From Microbacterium maritypicum MF109 (GTDB taxonomy: Bacteria > Actinomycetota > Actinomycetes > Actinomycetales > Microbacteriaceae): a stretch of 64,000 bases of DNA. Below the pieces are notes generated by a model. The model saw nothing but the letters and a program-made list of their open reading frames with translations, was not told the origin of the DNA and searched no databases. The number at the start of each line of letters is the position of its first letter. The first letter of the stretch is position 1. The stretch is from contig NZ_ATAO01000179.1 of assembly GCF_000455825.1 (NCBI RefSeq), positions 89,884 through 153,883 of the forward strand, in the 5' to 3' direction. A program made the translations under genes and the position numbers. Of the stretch, positions 55,749 through 64,000 are shown piece after piece.

Positions 55749-57067
55749 GCTTCGTCCGAGTCGGACTCGTCGTACTCGGCCGCAGCGTCCGATGCGGAAG
55801 GACGTGTCTGTTCGCGGGGCTCGAAACCACGGGTACCCGCGAAGATGCTCCGCGCCTCGGAGAGATCCTCGGTCTCGACATTGAGCATCTCGGTGCGGTG
55901 AGCGCTGTCGTCCTGGTCCCGGTCGGTCGTGCGTCCGGTGTCGATGGTGCGCACCGGTTCCAGTGACTCCGTGTCCTGCGGCGACGACTCCGCCTCCTCC
56001 GGGACTTCGATCCACAGTTCTTCGGGGTTGTAGGCATCGGTGTGCATGGAGGTGTCGACCTCGGCGACGGCATCCCGGGGCACGCGGTCGAGCGCGTCCA
56101 TGGCGGAGTCGACGCCGGCAGCGCGGGCATCGATGATGCTGAGGTCGTCCGTTCGCAGGCCCTCGGCGAGAGCATCGAGCAGTGCGGCGGCATCGTCGAC
56201 GATGTCCGGCCGATGCATGGAGTCGCCGTGCACGAGCCAGCGTGCGAACTCGAGTTCGGCGAGCAGGCGGGCTCGCACCTCGAGGCCGGGATCGGGGGCA
56301 CGGTCGACGGCGCGGGCATACGCGGCGTGGACGTCGTCTGACGCATCGGGAGCTGCGGAGAGCCAGGAGAGGTCGACCGCCGGGTCTCCCACCGCGAGCC
56401 CATGCCAACCGACGAGGCCGACCACTTCGGGCCCGCGCTCCGGATCGTCGTCGAACAGGAACGAGGTCGACTGCACGCCTCCGAGGACCACGGTGGACTC
56501 GAAGCGCCAGAGGTCGTCGTCGGCGACGGCATCGCGCCAACGCACCGTGAGACGTGCCGGCACGCGCCCGGTGGCCGCCGCGGTGTCGATCAGGCGCTCC
56601 AACTCGGCGCGGCTCTCTTCGGCGGTGCGGGTTCCGAGTCCTGCGCCCCGGACGACCGAGGTGGGAAGGCCGTGCACGGCGGCGATCGCGGCTCCCATCG
56701 ACGGCGCGGCACCGCGCCCCGCGGGCACCAGGGCCGCCTCGATCTGGAAGCCGGGGAGGAGCTCGGTGACGAGCGCGCGACCCTCGCCGATGCGCGTCTC
56801 CCCGATGTAGGCGGGCACGCGGAACGGCAGCATGGCGCGGGCGCCGTCGGTGAGCGCTCGAAGAGCGAGGGCTTCGGCGGCGAGTTCGCGCGCCGTCTCG
56901 TCGTCGTCCGCGACGCGGATCGCGAGTTCACGGCCGTCCGCCAGCGAGGCGATGGCGGAGTCGAATCGACCGTCGCCGTCCGCGCTCAGACCGCGGGCAC
57001 CCGTGACCTCCGCCCCGGGCAGTGCGGCGGTCACTGCCGCGGCTAGAGTGAAAGGAGAGCGTCCCAT
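55694..57067 (-). CDS. APH-like phosphotransferase with long acidic tail
   Basis: This 457-aa protein has an aminoglycoside-phosphotransferase-like N-terminal domain (about residues 15-300) with a weak catalytic core: the usual HxD is not obvious, and the later motif reads GWHGLAVGDPAVDLSWL. A 150-residue Asp/Glu/Ser-rich tail follows and is probably disordered. It lies antisense between adnB and nudC. TACCCT is 6 nt before the ATG at 57067, which supports this start over an open frame further upstream. Its role is unknown; it may be an inactive kinase. Confidence 0.75.
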   Translation of the reverse strand: MGRSPFTLAAAVTAALPGAEVTGARGLSADGDGRFDSAIASLADGRELAIRVADDDETARELAAEALALRALTDGARAMLPFRVPAYIGETRIGEGRALVTELLPGFQIEAALVPAGRGAAPSMGAAIAAVHGLPTSVVRGAGLGTRTAEESRAELERLIDTAAATGRVPARLTVRWRDAVADDDLWRFESTVVLGGVQSTSFLFDDDPERGPEVVGLVGWHGLAVGDPAVDLSWLSAAPDASDDVHAAYARAVDRAPDPGLEVRARLLAELEFARWLVHGDSMHRPDIVDDAAALLDALAEGLRTDDLSIIDARAAGVDSAMDALDRVPRDAVAEVDTSMHTDAYNPEELWIEVPEEAESSPQDTESLEPVRTIDTGRTTDRDQDDSAHRTEMLNVETEDLSEARSIFAGTRGFEPREQTRPSASDAAAEYDESDSDEAQRAARAALQRWKSSSSE

Positions 57068-57131
57068 GCCCCCAGGGTAGGTCGGCTCAGGGGCGGTCCC
57101 GCCTCCGCCACGCCCGTGAAAGAGGGAGTCG

Positions 57132-58013
57132 ATGACCATTCAGCGCCCGTCCCTCGACCGTGCAGCCGAACTCCGCGAGGAGCCGGATGTGCTCGATCGT
57201 CTGCGCGCCGACCCGGCGACCCGCGTCATCGTCGTGCGTGAGGGACGTGTCCGGGTCGTCGATTCCGCGCTGCTGCGCGTCGCACCGGATGCGGTCGTCG
57301 AGGCGACCTGGGCTCTCCTCGGCCGCGATGTCGACGGCACCGTGCTGCTCCTCGCCGCCGCCCCGCCGGAGAACGACGCACTCGACACGGCCCCGGACGA
57401 GATCTGGCTCGGCCTCGGTGACCTCGGCGGACGTCTCGACGGGCAGGAGTCCGAGCTCCTGATCGGCGCGATCGCCCTCGCGGGATGGCTGCGCGATGCC
57501 CCGTTCTGCCCTGCGTGCGGTGGAGCGACGCGACTTCAGCAAGGCGGATGGTCGCGGCGCTGCCTCGTGTGCGGGCGCCAGCATTTCCCGCGCACGGATC
57601 CAGCGGTGATCGTCGCCGTCGAGAGCCGGGACGGCGAGCGCCTCCTGCTCGGCGCCAACGCGAACTGGGGCGGACGGATGTTCTCGTGCTTCGCGGGCTT
57701 CACCGAGGCCGGGGAGTCCCTCGAATCGACCGCATATCGCGAGATCGAGGAGGAGTCGGGCGTGCGACTGTCCGCTCTGCGGTACGTCTCGTCCCAGGCC
57801 TGGCCGTTCCCGCGCTCGCTCATGGTGGGCTTCCGCGCCGTGGTCGACGACGAGTCCGCTGCACGCCCCGACGGGGAAGAGATCATCGAGGTGCGCTGGT
57901 TCACGCGCGCGGAGATCGGCTCCGCACTCGCCGGAGACGGGCCTGTGGGCCTTCCGGGCCCGGCATCCATCGCCCGTGCCCTGATCGTCGAATGGTACGA
58001 GGACCACGCGTGA
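57132..58013 (+). CDS. nudC: NAD+ diphosphatase NudC
   Basis: This 293-aa Nudix hydrolase cleaves NAD(H) to NMN(H) and AMP and may remove NAD caps from RNA. It has the zinc ribbon (CPACGG ... CLVCGRQHFPR) and Nudix box GFTEAGESLESTAYREIEEE, followed by the NudC SQAWPFPRSLM motif. It is coupled to the helicase gene by a GTGA overlap, an order seen also in mycobacteria (nudC-uvrD2). Confidence 0.95.
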   Translation: MTIQRPSLDRAAELREEPDVLDRLRADPATRVIVVREGRVRVVDSALLRVAPDAVVEATWALLGRDVDGTVLLLAAAPPENDALDTAPDEIWLGLGDLGGRLDGQESELLIGAIALAGWLRDAPFCPACGGATRLQQGGWSRRCLVCGRQHFPRTDPAVIVAVESRDGERLLLGANANWGGRMFSCFAGFTEAGESLESTAYREIEEESGVRLSALRYVSSQAWPFPRSLMVGFRAVVDDESAARPDGEEIIEVRWFTRAEIGSALAGDGPVGLPGPASIARALIVEWYEDHA

Positions 58014-59731
58014 GCGCACTCGATGCCCTCGATGAGCGGCAGCGGGCAGCGGCATCCGTGCTGCGGGGACCCGTCGCCGTGCTCGCCGGTGCCGGGACCG
58101 GAAAGACACGGGTGATCACGCATCGCATCGCGCACGGCGTCGACACCGGCGCCTATTCGCCTTCGCGTGTCATGGCCGTCACGTTCACCGCCAAGGCCGC
58201 GGGCGAGCTCCGCGGTCGCCTGCGTGCTCTCGGAGTCGAGGGTGTGGCTGCCCGCACCTTCCACGCGACAGCACTCGCTCAGCTGAACTTCTTCTGGCCC
58301 ACGCTGGCCGGTTCCCCGGCGCCCTCGATCATCGACAACAAGGTGCGGATGCTGGGGCAGGCCGCCGACGCGATACGCCTCCGTCCCAGCACGGCCACAC
58401 TGCGCGACATCGCCTCCGAGATCGAGTGGCGCAAGGTCTCGATGCTGTCGATCGACCAGTACGCGGCACTCGGGCGTCCGATCAGCGGTGTCGATGCGGG
58501 CCAGCTGATCGAACTGATGCGGGGATACGAAGCACTGAAGGACGATCGTCGTCAGCTCGACTTCGAAGACGTGCTCCTCGCCTGCGCGGGCATGCTGGAG
58601 GCGGAGCCCCGGGTCGCCGCATCCGTCCACGAGCAGTACCGGCACTTCACGGTCGACGAGTTCCAAGACGTCTCGCCGTTGCAGAACCGGCTGCTCGAGC
58701 TCTGGCTGGGCGATCGCCATGACATCTGCGTGGTCGGCGATGCCAGCCAGACCATCTATTCGTTCGCGGGGGCCGAGCAGCGGTTCCTGCTCGATTTCGA
58801 GCGCCGCCACCCGGACGCGACGGTTGTGAGGCTGGAGACGAACTACCGCTCGCAACCGCCGATCCTCACCGCAGCCAACGCCCTGATGCACGGCCGCCCC
58901 GGCGCGTTGGAGCTCGTGCCGGCCCGGGAGCAGTTCACCGCGGATGCGCCGACCATCACCGCCTACGACACCGAGGGGGAGGAAGCCGCGGGGATCGCTG
59001 CGGCCATCTCCGCCCGCATCGAGGCGGGTGCCTCCCCCTCGGAGATCGCAGTCCTCTACCGGGCGCACGCGCAGTCCGCGGTTCTGCAGCAGGCGCTCGC
59101 GGCCGAGGGCATCGCGACGTCGGTGCTGGGCGGCACACGCTTCTTCGCCATGCCGGAGGTTCGTCAGGCGATCCTCGCGCTCCGGGCCGCCGCCGTGGCT
59201 CCCAGCGAGCAGGGCTTCCTCCCCGGGGTGGAGCGGGTGCTTCGCGAGCTCGGTCTCACAGAGGAGCCGCCGGCGGCAGGGGGAGCGCAGCGCAGCGGAT
59301 GGGAGGCGCGACGTGCCATCCTCCGGCTCGCGGAGGAGGCGGGGCCCGAGGCGGATCTGCGAAGCTTCAGCGACGCGCTGATGGCGCGGGCGAAGGACCA
59401 GCACGAGCCGACCATGCGCACCGTCACGCTGTCGACCCTGCATGCCGCCAAGGGGCTGGAGTGGCCGCACGTGTACCTCGCCGGATGGGCGGAGGGATCG
59501 CTGCCGATCTCGTATGCGACGACGTTCGAGGCGATCGACGAGGAGCGGCGACTGGCCTACGTGGGCGTCACGCGCGCCGCCCGTACGCTGGCGCTGTCGT
59601 GGTCGAGATCAGCGGGTCGGGGGGAGCGCTCTCCGTCGCGGTTCCTCGCTGAGATGGGGACCACGGGCCGCGGCACCGGCATTCTTCGTGAAACGACACC
59701 GGACGCCACTCGCGGGAACCGTCCGCGCTGA
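58010..59731 (+). CDS. uvrD2: UvrD2-like superfamily I DNA helicase
   Basis: This 573-aa 3'-5' helicase shows Walker A GAGTGKTRV (near residue 29), motif Ia FTAKAAGELRGRL, VDEFQDVSPLQ, GDASQTIYSFAGA, LETNYRS, TLHAAKGLEWPHV and YVGVTRA. It ends soon after motif VI, so the HRDC and tetracysteine domains of mycobacterial UvrD2 are missing. The GTG overlaps the nudC stop. The last 164 nt overlap the end of the opposite-strand E1-like gene. The symbol rests on gene order. Confidence 0.88.
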   Translation: MSALDALDERQRAAASVLRGPVAVLAGAGTGKTRVITHRIAHGVDTGAYSPSRVMAVTFTAKAAGELRGRLRALGVEGVAARTFHATALAQLNFFWPTLAGSPAPSIIDNKVRMLGQAADAIRLRPSTATLRDIASEIEWRKVSMLSIDQYAALGRPISGVDAGQLIELMRGYEALKDDRRQLDFEDVLLACAGMLEAEPRVAASVHEQYRHFTVDEFQDVSPLQNRLLELWLGDRHDICVVGDASQTIYSFAGAEQRFLLDFERRHPDATVVRLETNYRSQPPILTAANALMHGRPGALELVPAREQFTADAPTITAYDTEGEEAAGIAAAISARIEAGASPSEIAVLYRAHAQSAVLQQALAAEGIATSVLGGTRFFAMPEVRQAILALRAAAVAPSEQGFLPGVERVLRELGLTEEPPAAGGAQRSGWEARRAILRLAEEAGPEADLRSFSDALMARAKDQHEPTMRTVTLSTLHAAKGLEWPHVYLAGWAEGSLPISYATTFEAIDEERRLAYVGVTRAARTLALSWSRSAGRGERSPSRFLAEMGTTGRGTGILRETTPDATRGNRPR

Positions 59732-60434
59732 TCCGCACCATCCTCCCGGACGCACCTTCGTCGTCGGCGAGGAGCAGCGCGGCGAGCCGCCCGGCTTCAG
59801 CGACCTGCGCGGCGCGGATCGGGCCCGGATCACGACCGATCATCTGCGTGTGCAGCAGTGGCCAGGCCGGGTCGAGGTCTCGGGCATGGGCGTCGCGACA
59901 CGCGAGACAGGCGGACACACCGGGGACCACGAGCGGCCCGACGGTCACGCGGCCGGGCTCGAACGCGACCGGTAGGTGCGCGACGTCCTCGCGCAGGTAG
60001 CGGGCGAACTGCAGTGCCGCGGACACGCCGTTCACGAGCACGATGGCCACGCCGGGCCGGTGACCGATGTCCACGAGTTCGATGCCTTCGTCGGAGAGCG
60101 CCTCGCGCATCCGGTACTCGCTCCGGCCGTCGGCGATCCCGATGTTCTCGACCCAGGCAGGGCGTGCCGCAGCGACATCGTCGAGGAGCACGTCGTCGAG
60201 ACGCGCGAGGAGTGTGCGTGCCGCCTCCCGCGGAGCGCCGGCCGCGTGCGCGATCACGTCGAAGGAACCCCGCCGGAAACCGGAGCGCAACCGGCTGAGA
60301 AGCGGTTCCACCCAGGGGTCCTCCGCATCGATGCGCAGGCCGCCGTCATCTCCGAGCTGAAGGGTGTGCTCGTCGCGCCACAGCAGGGGAGAGCTCGGGT
60401 GCAGACGTGTGAGGAGCGGAGGGATGAGCGGCAT
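59568..60434 (-). CDS. E1/cyclodehydratase-like protein with Cys4 zinc site
   Basis: This 288-aa protein resembles the leader-binding/E1-like (ThiF-fold) part of azoline cyclodehydratases. It has a winged-helix-like N-terminal part and CLAC (Cys176, Cys179) plus CRC (Cys252, Cys254), the four-cysteine zinc site of that fold. A canonical ATP-binding GxGxxG is not evident. The start at 60434 follows GGAGAG and gives a length close to mycobacterial Rv3196. An in-frame ATG at 60536 is possible. No YcaO partner or precursor peptide is found nearby. Confidence 0.72.
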   Translation of the reverse strand: MPLIPPLLTRLHPSSPLLWRDEHTLQLGDDGGLRIDAEDPWVEPLLSRLRSGFRRGSFDVIAHAAGAPREAARTLLARLDDVLLDDVAAARPAWVENIGIADGRSEYRMREALSDEGIELVDIGHRPGVAIVLVNGVSAALQFARYLREDVAHLPVAFEPGRVTVGPLVVPGVSACLACRDAHARDLDPAWPLLHTQMIGRDPGPIRAAQVAEAGRLAALLLADDEGASGRMVRISADGSREWRPVSFHEECRCRGPWSPSQRGTATESAPPDPLISTTTAPAYGRRA

Positions 60435-60558
60435 CTCTCCGATTGTGGGGAGGATGGCGGCATCGCGGGGCCGCAACCGGGCATCCGTGGACAACTCGCC
60501 GACGTTCGTCGAGCGGGGGAGGAGAGGTGCGGGCATCCTCGGACGCCCGCACCCTGCC

Positions 60559-61968
60559 TCAGACCGGTCGGTCGCCCTCCGGGGCCGCGTCGCCGTCTCC
60601 GTCCGCTTCATCCGTGGTTCCCGCTGCGGGCTCGTCGGCCGAGAAGTCGTCGCCGTCGAGCAGGCGGGCCAGTGCTTCATCGAACTCGTCGGCCACCGGC
60701 TGTTCGCCACGCTCAGCCGCCTGCAGCCGGGCGACGAGTCCGCTCGGGTCGTCGATGTCCTCGGCCGTCGGCATCAGGTCGGGGTAGTCCCACAGCGAGT
60801 CGCGTCCGCTGATGCCGACGGCGTCGGTCACCGCCTGCCACATCGCGGAGGCTTCGCGTATGCGTCGGGGGCGCAGCTTGAGCCCGACCAGTGCGCCGAG
60901 TGCGTCTTCCGCAGGACCGCCGACGGCGCGTCGGCGTCGAGCGGCTTCCGCGATGCGGGCACCGTCGGGCAGCCGCGAGGTCGCCTCGGCTGTCACCACG
61001 TCCACCCAGCCGTCGATCGTCGCGATGAGGTTCTCGAGTCGGGTGAGCGCCTCGCGCTGCGCCTCGCTCTGCACGGGGAGGAGAGCGCCGCCCTCGATCG
61101 CCGCGCGCAGTTCCTCGGGGTCGGAGGGGTCGAGGCGGCTGGCCACGTCTTCCAGCGCGTCCACATCGACGGTGACTCCGCGCGCGAAGTCGGTGATCTG
61201 CGCCATCACGTGCAAGTGGAGCCACTTCGCGTGCCGGTAGAGCCGCGCGTACGCGAGCTCGCGGGTGGCGAGGTAGAGCGCGATCTGGTCTTCGGGGATC
61301 TCGAGACCTTCGCCGAACGCGGTGAGGTTCTGCGGGATGACGGCCGCCGTCCCCGCGGGGAGCACGGGGATGCCGACATCGCCTCCGGAGACCACCTCGA
61401 GCGAGAGGTTGCCGAGCACCTGACCGAACTGCGCGGCGAACACCGAGCCGCCCAGGCCTCGCATCAGCTTGCCTGCCCCCTGGACGACGTCGCGCATCTC
61501 CTCCGGCACCTGCGTGTCCAGCGCGGAGGTCAGCGCGTCCGCGATGCTCGTCGACACCGGGTCGGCGATCTCCTTCCACACCGGCAGCGTCTTCTCGACC
61601 CACTCGCCGCGGGTCATCGCTGTCGGTGTCTCGGAGAGCTCCGAGATCGTCGTCGCCTCGCCGAGCCACAGATTCGCCAGCGCGAAGGAATCGGCGAGCG
61701 AGGTGCGTGAACCGTCGGTCACACCCTGCCCGTCGCGGTTGGCGATGAACAGGGCCTGGCGCAGCGCGTTCTCCCAGGGATCGCCACCGAAGGCGCCCTG
61801 CAGCTGCGACATGATCGTCTGCATCATCGCGGGATCGAGTGTGAAGCCGTCCATCCCCTCGAAGGCGCCCCGGAGCGCTTCGGGGTCGATGTCCCCGCCG
61901 CCCTGATTCGAGAGCATCTTCCGCAGGAACTCCTGGAAGTCTTCGGGTGTCGGGTCGTTGTCTGCCAT
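60559..61968 (-). CDS. DUF2342 family zinc-dependent metalloprotease-like protein
   Basis: This 469-aa protein matches DUF2342, annotated as zinc-dependent metalloprotease or F420-associated hydrolase. The His-rich motif RHAKWLHLHV lies near residue 255. The N-terminal region (PTPEDFQEFLRKML) and the acidic C-terminal tail (TDEADGDGDAAPEGD) are typical of the actinobacterial form. The activity is unproven. TAGCGT (62013-62008) would give a 33-nt leader with GAGGG. Confidence 0.85.
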   Translation of the reverse strand: MADNDPTPEDFQEFLRKMLSNQGGGDIDPEALRGAFEGMDGFTLDPAMMQTIMSQLQGAFGGDPWENALRQALFIANRDGQGVTDGSRTSLADSFALANLWLGEATTISELSETPTAMTRGEWVEKTLPVWKEIADPVSTSIADALTSALDTQVPEEMRDVVQGAGKLMRGLGGSVFAAQFGQVLGNLSLEVVSGGDVGIPVLPAGTAAVIPQNLTAFGEGLEIPEDQIALYLATRELAYARLYRHAKWLHLHVMAQITDFARGVTVDVDALEDVASRLDPSDPEELRAAIEGGALLPVQSEAQREALTRLENLIATIDGWVDVVTAEATSRLPDGARIAEAARRRRAVGGPAEDALGALVGLKLRPRRIREASAMWQAVTDAVGISGRDSLWDYPDLMPTAEDIDDPSGLVARLQAAERGEQPVADEFDEALARLLDGDDFSADEPAAGTTDEADGDGDAAPEGDRPV

Positions 61969-62086
61969 GTCGCTCGCCCTCTCAGCACTTCTGTTGCCGT
62001 GGCCTCTACGCTAGTCACAGGTTTCTGCGCGCGAACCCGATGCGGGCAGATCGGTGTACGCCGCTCGCGAACGACGGAGGAATGCA

Positions 62087-63178
62087 GTGGATCGAACGCG
62101 GTCTGGGAAGCTCGGACTCGGAGTCTGGGCGCTGATCGTCGCGCTCATCGCCCTGGTCGTGCTGACGTTCCTGCCGTCGCCCTACGTGATCCAGCGGCCG
62201 GGCCCGGTGTACGACACCCTCGGCACTGCGGAGGGAGCGGACGGCGAGCAGGTTCCGCTGATCAGCGTCGAGGGCGCCGAGACCTTCGAGACCGCGGGCA
62301 CTCTGGACCTCACGACGGTCCAGGTCGTCGGCAACCGCGAGCGCACACCGAGCTGGTTCGAGCTGGCACTGGCGTGGATGGACTCGTCCAAGGCGGTCGT
62401 CCCGCTCGACACGGTGTTCCCGCAGGGGGTGACGAGTGAGCAGCGCGACGAGCGCAACGCCACGCTGATGGTGGACTCGCAGCACGAGGCGACGGCCGCG
62501 GCGCTGAACGAGCTCGGGTACGACACCGGTGCTCAGGTCGTCGTCGTCGACGCCGTCGCCGACTCCCCGGCCGCCGGCATCCTCGAAGCCGACGATGTGA
62601 TCACCGCGATCGACGGCACGCCGGTCACCTCTGCGACGCAGCTGCGCGAGGCGATCCAGGCTGCCGAGGGAGCCCCCGTGCAGCTCACCGTGCTGCGCGC
62701 CGGAGCCGAGCAGACCGTCGAGATCACTCCGGAGAAGCACACCGAGGGCGACGCGACCCTGTGGCTCATCGGCATCACGCTCCGCACCGACTACGACTTC
62801 GAGATCGACGTCACGATCCAGCTCGACAACGTGGGCGGCCCCAGCGCCGGGATGATGTTCGCGCTGGGCATCATCGACACGCTGACCGAGGGCGAGCTCA
62901 ACGGCGGGAAGGACGTGGCCGGTACCGGCACGATCGACGCGGCCGGCACCGTCGGGCCTATCGGCGGCATCCGGCAGAAGCTCTACGGTGCCAGGGACGC
63001 GGGGGCCGAGTACTTCCTCGCTCCCGAGGCCAACTGCGACGAGGTCGTCGGGCATGTGCCGGACGGGCTCCAGGTCATCCGCACCGCGACGCTCGACGAG
63101 TCTCTCGCCGCGCTCGAGGTCATCGCGGACGACGGAGACGTCGCCGCTCTTCCGACCTGCGAACGCGCCGGGAGCTGA
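62087..63178 (+). CDS. PDZ and Lon-like serine protease, membrane anchored (YlbL-like)
   Basis: This 363-aa protein has one N-terminal membrane anchor (about residues 9-29), a PDZ domain (about 150-230) and a C-terminal Lon (S16) protease domain with the Ser253-Lys298 dyad in GGPSAGMM and IRQKLYG. There is no AAA+ part. Homologs include YlbL and mycobacterial Rv3194c. The GTG at 62087 follows GGAGGA by 5 nt. It is divergent from the DUF2342 gene. Confidence 0.93.
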   Translation: MDRTRSGKLGLGVWALIVALIALVVLTFLPSPYVIQRPGPVYDTLGTAEGADGEQVPLISVEGAETFETAGTLDLTTVQVVGNRERTPSWFELALAWMDSSKAVVPLDTVFPQGVTSEQRDERNATLMVDSQHEATAAALNELGYDTGAQVVVVDAVADSPAAGILEADDVITAIDGTPVTSATQLREAIQAAEGAPVQLTVLRAGAEQTVEITPEKHTEGDATLWLIGITLRTDYDFEIDVTIQLDNVGGPSAGMMFALGIIDTLTEGELNGGKDVAGTGTIDAAGTVGPIGGIRQKLYGARDAGAEYFLAPEANCDEVVGHVPDGLQVIRTATLDESLAALEVIADDGDVAALPTCERAGS

Positions 63179-63255
63179 ACACACATGTGCGGCCGTGACC
63201 TCGCCGTGACCGGGATGACAGCCTGCCCACAGTGAGCGATGCCTAGGATGGTGGG

Positions 63256-63938
63256 GTGACCTCCTCGCCTTCAGCTCCGAACCCGGCCACGCCTCGAACC
63301 TCACGACGCATTCTCGGCATCTCCCTGGTGATCATCGCCGCCTTGATCGCGGTGTTCTTCGTGTTCGCCTCCCTGTACACCGAGTTCCTCTGGTTCGACC
63401 AGGTGGGCTTCACCGGCGTCCTCACGACGCAGTGGATCGCCACGGCGGTGATGTTCGTGGTCGGCTTCCTCGGGATGGCCGTTCCGCTGTTCGTCGTCAT
63501 CCAACTCGCGTATCGCCTGCGTCCGGTGTACGTGCGACTCAGCTCGCAGCTGGATCGGTACCAGGAGGTCATCGAACCGCTGCGTCGCCTGGCGATGTGG
63601 GGCATGCCCATCTTCTTCGGACTGTTCGCCGGCTTCGCGGCCGCGGGGCAGTGGAAGACCGTCTGGCTCTGGGCCAACGGTGTGGCGACGTCCGACGTCG
63701 ACCCGCAGTTCGGCATCGACACCGGCTTCTACATGTTCGCGATGCCGTTCTACACGATCCTGCTCGCCTTCATCTCGGCCGTTCTGCTGCTCTCGCTCCT
63801 GGTCACCGCCCTCGTGTCGTACCTGTACGGCTCGGTGCGCATCGGCCAGGGTGAGCTGCGCATCTCGAAACCCGCACGCATCCAGCTCGCGGTCATCGCG
63901 GGCCTCTACCTGCTGGTGCAGGCGGCGAGCCTCTGGCT
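63256..63938 (+). CDS. UPF0182 membrane protein, 5' fragment cut by the contig end
   Basis: This is the first 227 codons of a UPF0182 (COG1615) protein, normally about 950-1000 residues. It has an N-terminal membrane segment, the LWFDQVGF motif and about four further segments. The genomic reading stops at 63938, where adapter sequence begins; the last residues of any longer translation are artificial. TAGGAT (63244-63249) is 6 nt before the GTG, so the message may be leaderless. Confidence 0.9.
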
Positions 63939-64000
63939 CTGTCTCTTATACACATCTGACGCTGCCGACGAATAGAGAGGTGTAGATCTCGGTGGTCGCC
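63939..64000 (+). other. Illumina Nextera/P5 adapter contamination
   Basis: The Tn5 mosaic end CTGTCTCTTATACACATCT (63939-63957) is followed by the Nextera read-1 remainder (63958-63971), an 8-base index ATAGAGAG (63972-63979) and the reverse complement of the P5 primer (63980-64000). This is library-construction sequence, not genome. Confidence 0.98.

Noticed and set aside
52581..56540. Long minus-strand open frames across adnB
   Set aside because: They are antisense to a well-supported helicase-nuclease and have typical Arg/Gly shadow composition.
59568..60434. A thiazole/oxazole-modified peptide (TOMM) cluster
   Set aside because: Only the E1-like protein is present; no YcaO enzyme, dehydrogenase or precursor peptide gene is visible nearby.
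63939..63975. Protein ending LCLLYTSDAADE for the last gene
   Set aside because: These residues are the translation of the Nextera adapter, not of genomic DNA.

Overview
The window is high-GC DNA with dense, mostly ATGA/GTGA-coupled genes. Its markers are actinobacterial: DUF3117, DUF3107, TatB, an AdnA/AdnB-type helicase-nuclease pair, a UvrD2-like helicase next to NudC, and a succinylase-type DAP pathway. It looks like a chromosomal segment of a Micrococcales member, most likely Microbacterium or a close relative (inference from protein style, not from a search). No phage, IS element, CRISPR array, tRNA or rRNA gene was recognised. The last 62 bases are Illumina Nextera/P5 adapter, so the window ends at a draft-contig edge and the last gene is cut artificially.

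Layout. 79-5493: complete family-5 solute-binding ABC importer operon (lipoprotein, two permeases, two ATPases). 5608-10300: tandem glycine riboswitch and gcvT-gcvH-gcvP, ending in a strong terminator. 10384-15779: second family-5 importer, with both ATPase domains fused in one protein. 15782-17893: small membrane protein, two paralogous tiny secreted proteins and a CPBP protease. 17996-21001: typA and a secreted lysozyme-like protein. 21100-23762: glutaminase plus a DHA2-type MFS transporter. 23766-25452: XRE-cupin regulator divergent from azlCD. 25503-33870: ferredoxin, dapC, gltA, a DEAD-box helicase, dapD/dapE and a PIG-V-like mannosyltransferase. 33965-38857: DUF3117, O-methyltransferase, tatB, and a four-gene minus-strand operon (MgtE-N/CBS protein, DUF1003, Mrp, YcxB-like). 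38943-48820: housekeeping and poorly characterised genes (stress protein, Tex30-like hydrolase, APH-like kinase, aminopeptidase P, EEP and PHP phosphoesterases, DUF817, a second DEAD-box helicase, ferritin-like protein, DUF3107). 48991-59731: DNA repair block adnA-adnB-(kinase)-nudC-uvrD2-like. 59568-63938: E1/cyclodehydratase-like protein, DUF2342 metalloprotease-like protein, PDZ-Lon protease and UPF0182 membrane protein, a neighbourhood also known from mycobacteria.

Two regulatory themes recur. Many genes carry a TAnnnT -10 hexamer exactly 6-7 nt before the start codon, which suggests leaderless mRNAs. Two genes with leaders (gltA and the first DEAD-box helicase) have stems that begin at the predicted +1. 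The most intriguing uncharacterised set is the E1-like / DUF2342 / PDZ-Lon / UPF0182 group at the right end.
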